From contig NZ_PENI01000053.1 in the NCBI RefSeq assembly GCF_003688995.1, forward strand, positions 1-46,931: DNA of 46,931 bases, read 5' to 3'. The position numbers and the translations under genes are program-made. Under the pieces are notes generated by a model. It did no database searches. It saw only the letters and a program-made list of their open reading frames with translations, and was not told where the DNA came from. The DNA is from Streptomyces shenzhenensis. Its GTDB lineage: Bacteria; Actinomycetota; Actinomycetes; Streptomycetales; Streptomycetaceae. Positions 33,610 to 41,430 of this stretch are shown here, piece by piece (within the stretch, counting starts at the first letter, position 1; the number at the start of each line of letters is the position of its first letter).

Positions 33610-33888
33610 CGGCAGTGCTGTGGTGCGGTCCCACAGGCGTCGGGCCAGGTCGGCCTCGGACGCCAGCGAGTTGGTGCGCCTCGTCGGCCTGCGCTTCTCG
33701 TAGTAAGCACCGGACTCCCAGTCGACGCCGGATCGGCTCTCGGCGAGCCACGGCCCCTTACTCCGGGGGAGGATCGGCAGGGAACGGGTGAAGCGATTCG
33801 TGACGATGAACTTCAACACCCAGCTCTCGGACCGGGTTCCGAAGCCCATCGCGACGCTGCCGGGATGGAATGCGGCGGTGGCGATGCC
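33610..33888 (-). pseudogene. C-terminal remnant of a short-chain dehydrogenase/reductase
   Basis: The minus strand encodes IATAAFHPGSVAMGFG, then SGAYYEKRRP and SEADLARRLWDRTTAL, which fit the C-terminal third of retinol-dehydrogenase-like SDR enzymes (HPG...T.F, G.YY.KRRP, ARRLW). The Rossmann motif and the YxxxK active site are missing upstream, and the frame runs on into unrelated residues. No start or ribosome site fits. It is a decayed fragment within the 628-bp gap 33444-34071, which otherwise shows nothing. Confidence 0.55.
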
Positions 33889-34071
33889 CGCGCAGCACGC
33901 CCGGCTCGCCTCCGGTGCCACCGCCTCGCTCGCCGATGCCGTCAAGCGCGCGACCGCGACGGTCGGCCCGCGCGTCCGACGCGCTCCCGCCCCGCGCCGC
34001 AGCCGTCGTCGGCAGGGACGTGCGAGCTGTGCGGGCGGCTGTTGTCAGTGCCGGCTGAGAGTATCGGCCGC

Positions 34072-34455
34072 ATGACTCCTTTGCTTCTCACTGACATCGA
34101 GCGAGCCGTTCGCAGCAGTTGGGGTGCCGATACGTGCACGCCCGAGTTCCGGCCGCGCTGGCGCGCGGACAACCCGGCACGGGACCAGTGCGGTGTGACG
34201 GCCATGGTGCTGAACGACCTCTTGGGAGGGGAGCTGATCCGCGGCGAGGTCCAGGTGGACGGAGTACGCGTGGACTACCACTGGTGGAACCGGCTCGGCA
34301 TGGGCATCGAGATCGACCTCACCCGGGAGCAGTTCGGGCCGGAGGAGATCGTCACCGGAGGCACCGTCATGCCTCGCCCTCCGCTCGCCGAGTGGCGCAG
34401 GCTCCGCGAGGAGTACGAACTCCTCCGGGACCGTGTCATGAAGCACCTCGGGTGA
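34072..34455 (+). CDS. YunG-like hypothetical protein
   Basis: This 127-residue protein has the pattern of the YunG family. A conserved DQCGVTAMVLNDLLGGEL stretch (Gln-Cys followed by a helix) is followed by VDYHWWNRL and IDLTREQFG. The conserved Cys and His hint at a cysteine-peptidase-like fold, but no activity is known to me. The ATG at 34072 has only a weak GAGAG upstream. It is convergent with the AEC transporter gene. Confidence 0.72.
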   Translation: MTPLLLTDIERAVRSSWGADTCTPEFRPRWRADNPARDQCGVTAMVLNDLLGGELIRGEVQVDGVRVDYHWWNRLGMGIEIDLTREQFGPEEIVTGGTVMPRPPLAEWRRLREEYELLRDRVMKHLG

Positions 34456-34479
34456 GGGTGCCCCAGGGCGTGTGGGTGG

Positions 34480-35400
34480 TCATCCGAGGAGTGCCGCGAT
34501 GGTGATGAGGACGGGGACGGAGAAGAGGGTGGACAGCAGGATGGACTCGCGGGCGAGTTGTTCGGCGACGCGGTAGTGGGACGCGTAGGTGTAGAGGTTC
34601 TGGGCGGCGGGGAGCGCCGCGATCACCACGACGGCGAGCAGCGAAGGGCCGTGGAGGTGGAAGACCGTCGCGCCGAGGCTCCAGGCGATGAGGGGCTGGG
34701 CCGTGGTCTTGATGACGGCGGACAGCACTATGGCCGGCCGGTTGTCCCCGCGGACCGGCAGACCGCTGCCGCGCAGGGAGATGCCGAAGGCCAGCAGGAC
34801 GGCCGGGACGGACATATTGCCTATGAGGGTGAGGGGTTCGAGGGCGGGCTGAGGGATGGTCCACCCGGTGGCGGCGACGGTGACGCCCGTCAGCGAGCCG
34901 ACGGCCATGGGGTTGCGCAGCGGCGTGGTCAGGCGGCGCAGGAGGGGTTCGGGTTCGCCGGGCCGGGTCAGGTCAAGAGCCGTCAGGGCGAGCGGGGTGA
35001 CGACGATCTGCTGGAAGAGCAGGACGGGTGCGACGAGTGAGGCGTCGCCGAGCACGTAGACGGCGATGGGGATGCCGAGGTTGCCGGCGTTGACGTAGCT
35101 GGCGCACAGGGCGCCGATGGTGAGGTGCCCCGCGCCCCAGCGGTTCAGCAGGCCGACGGCCATGAAGAGAGCGGCTGCCGCCACCGTACTGATCGCGGTG
35201 ATGAGCAGCCGCTCGGAGAGGAGGACGGACAGGTCGGCGCCCGCGAGCGTGGTGAAGAGCAGGCACGGGGTGGCGACGTGGAACGCGAGCCTGGTCAGGA
35301 CGTGCCGGCCGTCGTCGCCCAGATACCTGCGGCGCCCGATCACATAACCGACGCCGACGACCACGGCGATCACCATGAAACCGGTGAGAACTCCCTGCAT
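34480..35400 (-). CDS. AEC (auxin efflux carrier) family transporter
   Basis: This 306-residue protein has about ten hydrophobic segments in two five-helix halves, with the family's NAGNLGIPIAVYVLG and a later AALPAAQNLYTYA. Bacterial members move dicarboxylates such as malate or malonate. The ATG has GAGGAAGG just upstream. It lies on the same strand as, and downstream of, the DctA-type and tartrate-dehydratase-like genes. A large inverted repeat lies between, so it may have its own promoter. A related organic acid is a reasonable substrate guess. Confidence 0.87.
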   Translation of the reverse strand: MQGVLTGFMVIAVVVGVGYVIGRRRYLGDDGRHVLTRLAFHVATPCLLFTTLAGADLSVLLSERLLITAISTVAAAALFMAVGLLNRWGAGHLTIGALCASYVNAGNLGIPIAVYVLGDASLVAPVLLFQQIVVTPLALTALDLTRPGEPEPLLRRLTTPLRNPMAVGSLTGVTVAATGWTIPQPALEPLTLIGNMSVPAVLLAFGISLRGSGLPVRGDNRPAIVLSAVIKTTAQPLIAWSLGATVFHLHGPSLLAVVVIAALPAAQNLYTYASHYRVAEQLARESILLSTLFSVPVLITIAALLG

Positions 35401-35432
35401 GCCCTTCCTCGGTGAGGTGTCCGTTGTGGTGA

Positions 35433-35477
35433 CCCGGGGCCGGCCGGTGATCGGTGATCACGCCGGCCGGCGCCCGG
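35433..35477. terminator. Large inverted repeat, probable terminator after the dctA-type gene
   Basis: CCGGCCGGTGATC (35440-35452) pairs across a GGT loop with GATCA (35456-35460) and CCGGCCGG (35463-35470), leaving a 2-base bulge. CCCGGG flanks on both sides extend the stem. It lies about 95 bases beyond the DctA-type stop and upstream of the AEC gene. Confidence 0.5.
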
Positions 35478-35569
35478 GCCGAGGTCAACATCATCTCCGT
35501 TGTGACGGTGCGGGATCGACCGGCCGGTGGCGCAACCGTCGCTGCCGGGCGCCGGATACGGCGGGCAGG

Positions 35570-36910
35570 TCAGCCGCCGGCTCCGATCGTGGCGGTGTCG
35601 ACGGCGGCCGGCGGTGGCGGTGTCTTGCCGGGGTGCAGCACGGAGCGGGCCCGTTCGGTGTCGAAGTCGTTCTCCCACCTGCCGATCACGATGGTGGCGA
35701 CGGCGTTGCCCAGCACGTTGATGAAGACGCGGCCCTCGTTGAGGATGCGGTCGATACCGACGATCAGGGAGAGGGCGGCCAGCGGGATATGGCCGACCGC
35801 GGTGACGGTACTGGCGAGCACGATGAACGCGCCGCCGGCGATGCCCGCCGTCCCCTTGCTGGTGAGCATCATGACGCCGACCATCACGAGCTGCTGCTGC
35901 CAGGAGAGGTCGATGCCCACGGCCTGGGCCAGGAACAGGGACGCCATCGTGAGATAGACGGCGGAACCGTCCAGGTTGAAGGAGAACCCGGAGGGGATGA
36001 CTATGCCGACGACCGGCCGTCCGATCCCGAGGGTCTCCAGTTTCCGCACGAGCTGTGGCAGGACGGCCTCGCTGGAACAGGTGCTCAGGGCGACGAGCAG
36101 CTCGGCCTTGAGGAACCGCATGAGCGCGAACAGGCTCAGGTGGCAGGCGCGCATGATGGCCCCGAGCACGACCAGGACGTAGACGACGCAGGTCGCCGTG
36201 AACAGGATGATGAGGTAGGCGAGTTGTGTGAGGCTCTCGGCTCCGTAGGTGGCGACCACGGTGGCCAGGGCGCCGAACGTGCCCAGCGGCGCCAGCCGCA
36301 TGACCCAGCCCACGATCCGGAACACCACGTCCGACAGCGCCCGGATGCCGCGGGTCAGCGGAGCGCCGTCCTCGCCTGCCAGGTTCAGTGCGACACCGAA
36401 GACGATCGAGACCATGAGCGCGGCCAGGATCGCGTCACCGGTGATCGCGCCCAGCAGCGAGGACGGGATCAGGGAGGAGACGAAGCCGGTGACGGTGGCG
36501 TGCTCCTGGGCGGCCTCGGGCACGTCGTCCGCGTTCAGGGCCGAGGGATCGACGTCGAGGCCGCTGCCGGGGTGGAAGATGTTGGCGACCGCCAGGCCGA
36601 TCAGCATCGACACCAGGGACAGCACCAGGAAGTAGCCGATCGCCTTCACACCGATCCGGCCCGCCTTGCGCAGATTGTCCATGGCGGCGATGCCGGTGGT
36701 GACCACGCAGAAGACGACCGGGACCACGATCATCTTGACCAGGGCGATGAACCAGTCGTTGAGCGGCTTGAGTTCCTCGCCGGTCCCGGGCGCGGCGAGG
36801 CCGACGGCTATGCCGAGGACCGCGGCCAGGAGGACCTGGAACCACAGCTCGCCTATCAGGCGGTTCAGCCGTGACCGTTGCGGGCGGCCGGCGGCGTCGG
36901 TGGTTGTCAT
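35570..36910 (-). CDS. Dicarboxylate/amino acid:cation symporter (DctA type)
   Basis: This 446-residue carrier has the family pattern. A serine-rich stretch occurs in LVALSTCSSEAVLP, the re-entrant signature SGFSFNLDGSAVYLTM is present, and SKGTAGIAGGAFIVL is the second loop. DRILNEGRVFINVLGN contains the substrate-binding Asp, Arg and Asn. It imports C4-dicarboxylates with protons or sodium. The ATG at 36908-36910 has GGGAG about 8 bases upstream. It follows the tartrate-dehydratase-like gene by 165 bp on the same strand, so D-tartrate or a similar hydroxy-dicarboxylate is the likely cargo. Confidence 0.92.
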   Translation of the reverse strand: MTTTDAAGRPQRSRLNRLIGELWFQVLLAAVLGIAVGLAAPGTGEELKPLNDWFIALVKMIVVPVVFCVVTTGIAAMDNLRKAGRIGVKAIGYFLVLSLVSMLIGLAVANIFHPGSGLDVDPSALNADDVPEAAQEHATVTGFVSSLIPSSLLGAITGDAILAALMVSIVFGVALNLAGEDGAPLTRGIRALSDVVFRIVGWVMRLAPLGTFGALATVVATYGAESLTQLAYLIILFTATCVVYVLVVLGAIMRACHLSLFALMRFLKAELLVALSTCSSEAVLPQLVRKLETLGIGRPVVGIVIPSGFSFNLDGSAVYLTMASLFLAQAVGIDLSWQQQLVMVGVMMLTSKGTAGIAGGAFIVLASTVTAVGHIPLAALSLIVGIDRILNEGRVFINVLGNAVATIVIGRWENDFDTERARSVLHPGKTPPPPAAVDTATIGAGG

Positions 36911-37075
36911 CGGTGGTGCTCCCTTGCACGACGATGGTGTGTAGCCCTGTCCCGTGGGTGCCGGGGGCGGGCGCGGCCCGCGTCCCCGGGTGACGTACGT
37001 GGCGCACGGATACGACTGCGCCGACGGCGGGCGGCCCACCGGTGCCGCGGGCCGCCCTGCCTGCCGCGGTGCCGG

Positions 37076-38242
37076 TCAGCTGTGCAGGTCGCGCAGCACC
37101 CGGTGGAAGGCGGCCTTGCCCTCGAAGCCGATCCCGGGGATGTCGGTCAGGCCGACCCGGCTCTTCTCGACGACGGCGTCGTCGGCGAAGCCGCCGGTGG
37201 GCTGGAACTCGCCCGGGTAGGACTCGTTGCCGCCGAGCTTGAGTGCGGCGGCGATGTGCAGGGAGAACTGGTGTCCGCCGTGCGGGACGCAGCGCCGGGA
37301 GGACCAGCCGTGCCGGCGCAGCATGTCCTGGATGCGCAGGTACTCCACCAGTCCGTAGCTGAGTGCCGGGTCGACCTGGATGGTGTCGCGGTCGGGGCGC
37401 AGGCCGCCGTAGCGGATCAGATTGCGGGCGTCCTGAAGGGAGAAGAGGTTCTCGCCGGTGGCGATGGGGCCGGTGTAGTGCTCGGCGACCGTGGCGTTGA
37501 GGTGGTAGTCGAGCGGGTCGCCGATCTCCTCGTACCAGAACAGGCCGTAGGGCTCGATGGCCCGCCCGTACTCCAGGGCGGTGGCCAGGTCGAAGCGGCC
37601 GTTGACGTCGACGGCCAGCCGTGAGCCGTCGCCGCCCAGCACCTCGACGACGGCCTCGATGCGGCGCAGGTCCTCGGCCAGGTCGGCGCCGCCGATCTTC
37701 ATCTTGACGACGTCGTAGCCCAGGTCGAGGAAGCCGCGCATCTCGTCCTGCAGATCGGTGAGGGTCTTGCCGGGGGCGTAGTAGCCGCCGGCGGCGTAGA
37801 CGAACACCGAGTCGTCGGGCCGGCCGTCGCCGTGGCGTTCCGACAGGTACCGGTACAGCGGCTTGCCCGCGATCTTGGCTGCCAGGTCGTACAGCGCCAT
37901 GTCCACCACGCCGACCGCGACGGAGCGCTCGCCGTGGCCGCCGGGCTTCTCGTTGCGCATCATGACGTCCCATGCCCTGGCCGGGTCGAGTGCGCCCTGC
38001 TCGTCCAGGAGGCTGCCGGGCTCCGCGTCGAGCAGTCGGGGCAGGATGCGGCGGCGCAGGATCTCGCCGGCGCTGTAGCGGCCGTTGGAGTTGAAGCCGT
38101 AGCCGACCACGGGCTTCCCGTCGCGTACGACGTCACTCTCGATCGCGACGATAGAGCAGTCCATGGAGCTGAAGTCGATCCAGGCGTTGCGGATCGAGGA
38201 GCTGATCGGGACGGTGCCCTCGTGGACCTTGGTGATCTTCAC
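37076..38242 (-). CDS. Enolase-superfamily dehydratase, D(-)-tartrate dehydratase-like
   Basis: This 388-residue protein has a mandelate-racemase-type capping and barrel fold. Visible residues are Lys182 of the KMK motif (180-182), metal ligands Asp212, Glu238 and Glu264, and His321 in VPHGGHQ. Long stretches (YGFNSNGRY, NEKPGGHGERSVAVG, YAAGGYYAPGK, ATGENLFS) match the D-tartrate dehydratase group known from Bradyrhizobium, where the equivalent residues lie within one or two positions. It would convert D-tartrate to oxaloacetate, feeding the TCA cycle. The start is GTG at 38240-38242 with GAAAGG upstream. A divergent GntR regulator lies 107 bp away. Another acid-sugar dehydratase is the alternative. 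Confidence 0.88.
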   Translation of the reverse strand: MKITKVHEGTVPISSSIRNAWIDFSSMDCSIVAIESDVVRDGKPVVGYGFNSNGRYSAGEILRRRILPRLLDAEPGSLLDEQGALDPARAWDVMMRNEKPGGHGERSVAVGVVDMALYDLAAKIAGKPLYRYLSERHGDGRPDDSVFVYAAGGYYAPGKTLTDLQDEMRGFLDLGYDVVKMKIGGADLAEDLRRIEAVVEVLGGDGSRLAVDVNGRFDLATALEYGRAIEPYGLFWYEEIGDPLDYHLNATVAEHYTGPIATGENLFSLQDARNLIRYGGLRPDRDTIQVDPALSYGLVEYLRIQDMLRRHGWSSRRCVPHGGHQFSLHIAAALKLGGNESYPGEFQPTGGFADDAVVEKSRVGLTDIPGIGFEGKAAFHRVLRDLHS

Positions 38243-38260
38243 TGGCCGCCTTTCTCATAA

Positions 38261-38274
38261 CTTATAAGATGCAT
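38261..38274. promoter_or_regulatory. Operator/promoter candidate between the tartrate-type operon and gntR gene
   Basis: The perfect palindrome CTTATAAG (38261-38268) adjoins ATGCAT (38269-38274) in an AT-rich island between the divergent dehydratase and GntR genes. FCD-type GntR regulators commonly bind such short palindromes at their own divergent promoter. Confidence 0.45.
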
Positions 38275-38349
38275 CGGCTGTTAGGCTGGGGCGAGCAGAC
38301 AGGAGCTGTCAAGGGGTGCGGGGCGCCCGGGAAGGAACCGCAGGGGGCG

Positions 38350-39039
38350 ATGGCAGGTCCGAACCAGTTCCTCAGCAAGAGCGATCTCGCCTACGCGGAA
38401 CTCCGCGGCCAGATCCTCTCCGGCAGCCTCGCCGCCGGCTCGCGGCTCGCCCAGTACGACCTCGCCGAGTCGCTCAACATGAGCATCACACCGCTGCGCG
38501 AGGCGATCCGGCGCCTCAGCAGCGAGGGGCTGGTCACCGTCGAGACCCACCGCGACGTCCGCGTCTCCGCGATGAACTCCGACGAGGCCCGGCAGCTCTT
38601 CGAGGTCCGCCTCTCCCTGGACCCCACCGCGGCCGAACTCGCCGCGGCCCGGCGCACCGACGCGGACATCGCCGCCATGCGGGCCGCGGTCGGCAGCCTG
38701 CTCCCCGTGACGCGTCAGTGGGGTGAGGAAGCGCTCACGGCCCACCGGACCTTCCATCAGACCGTGTACCGGGCCTCGCACAACGACGTCCTCATCCGCC
38801 TGCTCGACGACCTCTGGGACAAGTCCGACCGCTACCGCCGGCTCGGCCTCGAACTGCCGCCCGGAGACGAGCCGCGCACCCGCGACCTCGAAGAACACCA
38901 CCGCCTGGTCGAGCTCATCGTGAACCGCGAGGCGGACCGGGCCGCCCGGCTCATGCGCGACCACATCTCCCACAGCCTGACGGCCAGCGCGATCAGCGCA
39001 CTCGAGGACCGCGAGGGCCGGCAGGACCCGGACGCGTGA
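38350..39039 (+). CDS. GntR family transcriptional regulator (FCD/FadR subgroup)
   Basis: This 229-residue protein has an N-terminal winged helix (LAYAELRGQILSG; LAESLNMSITPLREAIRRL SSEGLV, residues 15-65). An all-helical FCD ligand domain follows, with histidines suited to metal or carboxylate binding (HRTFHQTVYRASHN; LEEHHRLVELIVNRE). The ligand is probably the organic acid handled by the divergent dehydratase and carrier genes, with repression relieved on binding. I chose the ATG at 38350 with GGGGG just upstream; the frame is open a further 27 codons but those residues do not fit the family. Confidence 0.88.
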   Translation: MAGPNQFLSKSDLAYAELRGQILSGSLAAGSRLAQYDLAESLNMSITPLREAIRRLSSEGLVTVETHRDVRVSAMNSDEARQLFEVRLSLDPTAAELAAARRTDADIAAMRAAVGSLLPVTRQWGEEALTAHRTFHQTVYRASHNDVLIRLLDDLWDKSDRYRRLGLELPPGDEPRTRDLEEHHRLVELIVNREADRAARLMRDHISHSLTASAISALEDREGRQDPDA

Positions 39040-39187
39040 CGGTACCGGCCGGCGGCCGAAGAAGACCTTCAAGGTGACCGCAGATCCCCGAAACCGCCGA
39101 GCCAGACCTCGTCGCAGCCGCACGCGAGAGCGGCAGCCTCACGTGCCGACGCCGATCGACCTGCCCGCCCGGCCCGAGCCGCCCGTC

Positions 39188-39507
39188 TCCGACGACGGCT
39201 CACTGCTCGCGACGGCCGCCGTCCGGCGGATCCGCGCGACGCGTCCGGACCTGATCGTCCGCAACGGCGACATCACCGACCGCGGCTTGCCGCAGGCTCT
39301 CGCGCCGGCCCGGCAGGTGCGACGGCTCCCGGCCAACGGGGCGAGGTCGCACCCGGCGTCGGTGGCACCCGGTTCATCCTGCTCGCCAGCTCCCTCGGGA
39401 CGCTGCGCGGGACGGCGTGGGACCAGCTCCCGATGATGCAGCAGGCCCTCGCCGGCGTCAGGAAGGGCCGGTCGGTGGGCAACGTCATGGTGTTCGGCTC
39501 GGCACTG
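39188..39507 (+). pseudogene. Frameshifted, internally deleted metallophosphoesterase remnant
   Basis: Two pieces in different frames resemble one secreted phosphoesterase. From 39188 to about 39323 the DNA reads AAVRRIRATRPDLIVRNGDI and TDRGLPQALAPAR, a GDxxDRG metal motif. From 39361 to 39507 it reads GGTRFILLASSLGTLRG and QLPMMQQALAGVRKGRSVGN, a C-terminal region. The middle, with GNHD and later His motifs, is missing. No start or ribosome site is apparent. The remnant ends 22 bases before the stop of the convergent HTH gene. Confidence 0.6.
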
Positions 39508-39528
39508 CCGTGTCGCCCCCCGCGCCCG

Positions 39529-40911
39529 TCAGTTGACCCGTTCGATCCAGTCGCTGCCGCCCAGCGGGTAGTCGTAGCCGGGACGGCCGACGTCCGCGCT
39601 GGTACGGAACGGGGTGCCGCCGTTGTCGATGTGGACGGTGCCGCGGCGGCCGCCGCTGGACCAGTCCAGGGTGAGGTCCCAGCGGACGTCGTGCGCCCGG
39701 GTGCGGGCGGTGACGTAGAAGACCTCCGGGTCGGACTCGCTGACCTTGTACGGGAAGTCGCGCTGGCCGTTCTTGACGGTGACCGTGGGGCTGCCGTTGT
39801 CCAGGTCGATGTCGAACGACTTGGTGCCGACGCCGCCGCCGCAGCCGACCCCCATCGCGTAGTCGTTCCAGGCGAGCGGCGCGCCCTTGGCGACAACGCG
39901 TACGTGCAGCGCCTCCAGGACGACGGTGTCCGCGCCGGTGCCCTGGACGGTGAGCGCGACCCGCTGTTCGCCCGAGGAGACCGCACCGTACGCGGCGGCC
40001 CAGCGCGGCGCGTCCTGCTCGCTCGCGGGCGGGCCGACCTGCTCGGGTTCGCTGTCGACGAGGAAGTGCTGGCTGCACGGGTCGTCGTAGACGTAGGGGC
40101 GGGTGCCGACGGCGAGCGGGGTGGCGCCGCTGCCGGTGCCGCTTCCGCTGCCGCCGGTGGGCCCGGCCGCCGCGCCCTGCTTGCCACTGCCCGGCGAGGC
40201 ACCGGACCCGGTGGCGGAGGCGGCGGCCGATGCGGACGGTGTGCGGCTCCGCCCGCTCGAGGACGGGGCGGTGGTCGGCTTCTCGGTATCGGCCGTGCCG
40301 CTGACCGCGGTCGCGCCGGCCGCGTGTTCGTCCCGCGTGTCGTCCCCGCCTCCGCCCGACAGCGGACGCACGACGAGCACGACGGCTCCCAGTACGGCGG
40401 CCGCCGCGGCGGCGGCGATCAGCGCGGTACGACGACGCTGCGTCCGCGCGGGCCCGCGCGCCGCCCCGACGACCACCGGATCACCGGGCTCACCCGGCTG
40501 GGCGTCCTCGTCCCGTCCCTCCGATGCCGCGGCGGAGGCGGCCGCTGTTGTTGCCGGTGCTGCCTCCTGGGGCCCCTCCTTCGCCGGGGAGGGATCGGCG
40601 GTGGTGCCGCCCGCCGCCGCTCGCGTCGCCGCCGCCTGGTCCGCCCTGCGCCCCCGTGCCGCGTCCGCGAGGATCCAGCGCCGGTGCAGTTCCACGAGTT
40701 CCTGCGGCGTCGCCCGGCACACCCGTGCGAGACGTTCCACCGGCGCGTACTCGTTCGGGACCGCGGTGCCGTTGCAGTAGCGGTGCAGCGTCGACGTGCT
40801 CATGTGCAGCCGCTTGGCCAGCGCCCCGTAACTCAGTCCCGAGCGGTCCTTGAGCTCCCGCAGCAGCGTCGCGAACTCCTCCGTCTCCCCCACCCCTGCC
40901 GCCCCTGACAC
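39529..40911 (-). CDS. Membrane-anchored XRE-type helix-turn-helix protein
   Basis: This 460-residue protein has an N-terminal HTH domain (LLRELKDRSGLSYGALAKRL, with HMSTSTLHRYCNG; about residues 15-70) and a ~90-residue Ala-rich linker. One membrane helix follows (TALIAAAAAAAVLGAVVLVV, about 163-182), then a Ser/Thr/Gly-rich spacer and a ~170-residue beta-rich extracytoplasmic domain with Cys in DDPCSQHF and MGVGCGGG. This layout puts a DNA-binding domain inside the cell and a sensor or binding domain outside, like RodZ. The GTG start has GGGAG about 10 bases upstream. It probably senses an envelope signal; target genes are unknown. Confidence 0.85.
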   Translation of the reverse strand: MSGAAGVGETEEFATLLRELKDRSGLSYGALAKRLHMSTSTLHRYCNGTAVPNEYAPVERLARVCRATPQELVELHRRWILADAARGRRADQAAATRAAAGGTTADPSPAKEGPQEAAPATTAAASAAASEGRDEDAQPGEPGDPVVVGAARGPARTQRRRTALIAAAAAAAVLGAVVLVVRPLSGGGGDDTRDEHAAGATAVSGTADTEKPTTAPSSSGRSRTPSASAAASATGSGASPGSGKQGAAAGPTGGSGSGTGSGATPLAVGTRPYVYDDPCSQHFLVDSEPEQVGPPASEQDAPRWAAAYGAVSSGEQRVALTVQGTGADTVVLEALHVRVVAKGAPLAWNDYAMGVGCGGGVGTKSFDIDLDNGSPTVTVKNGQRDFPYKVSESDPEVFYVTARTRAHDVRWDLTLDWSSGGRRGTVHIDNGGTPFRTSADVGRPGYDYPLGGSDWIERVN

Positions 40912-40945
40912 CCGTTTCTCCCTCTCCCCGCGTCCCCGTTCGAGC

Positions 40946-40963
40946 GTTCCAGGGGAACTATAT
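40946..40963 (-). promoter_or_regulatory. Promoter and palindrome upstream of the membrane HTH gene
   Basis: On the minus strand a -10 TATAGT (complement of 40958-40963) is followed directly by the perfect palindrome GTTCC-AGG-GGAAC (40946-40958), covering the likely transcription start. This position suggests repression, perhaps by the gene's own HTH domain. Confidence 0.45.
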
Positions 40964-41005
40964 TCAGGGCGGGACGAGGCCGGCTGCGCAGTGCCACACG
41001 CGGTC

Positions 41006-41380
41006 TCAGCTGTGCTGCCCGACGGGGATGAAGTTGGCGTATTCCTCGATGCGGCTGATCAGGTTGTCGTCGTCGAACCGGAAGTAGACCGCGGCATGCA
41101 CCTCGCCGCGCACACCGTTCTTCGTGGCCACGTGCACGACATGCTGCTGGAGGACTTCGCCGGGCCGGGAGAGCTGACGGGTGATGTCGTAGCGCATCGA
41201 CTCGATGGTGTCGATCTGCCCCCTCATCCCCTCGATGTTCTCCTCGATGCTCTGCTCGCCCTTGCCGTCGTTGTGCCAGACGGTCGTGGTGTCGGCGCAC
41301 AGGGCGCGGGCGGTGTCCCAGTCGGCCCTCTCCAGTGCGCGGAGGTAGGTGACGGCCTTGTCCTCGAGGTCCTGGGTCAT
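41006..41380 (-). CDS. SnoaL/NTF2-like protein
   Basis: This 124-residue single-domain protein has the cone-shaped NTF2-like pattern: an N-terminal helix with the YLRALERADWDTARALCAD repeat typical of SnoaL-like proteins. Strands such as QHVVHVATKNG, EVHAAVYFRFDDDNLISRIEEY follow. Members are polyketide cyclases, isomerases or ligand-binding proteins; no catalytic residue can be assigned. The ATG at 41378-41380 has GGAAG about 11 bases upstream. It lies 50 bp downstream of the DUF1684 gene on the same strand and is probably co-transcribed. Confidence 0.8.
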   Translation of the reverse strand: MTQDLEDKAVTYLRALERADWDTARALCADTTTVWHNDGKGEQSIEENIEGMRGQIDTIESMRYDITRQLSRPGEVLQQHVVHVATKNGVRGEVHAAVYFRFDDDNLISRIEEYANFIPVGQHS

Positions 41381-41430
41381 GGTGGTGCTTCTTCCTGTGT
41401 GTGCGGGCGGTCGGCAGGGGGCGGGGTGGG

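Noticed and set aside
33788..34075. Small plus-strand open frame of 95 codons
   Set aside because: It is antisense to the SDR remnant, has a poorly placed ribosome site and no recognisable pattern.
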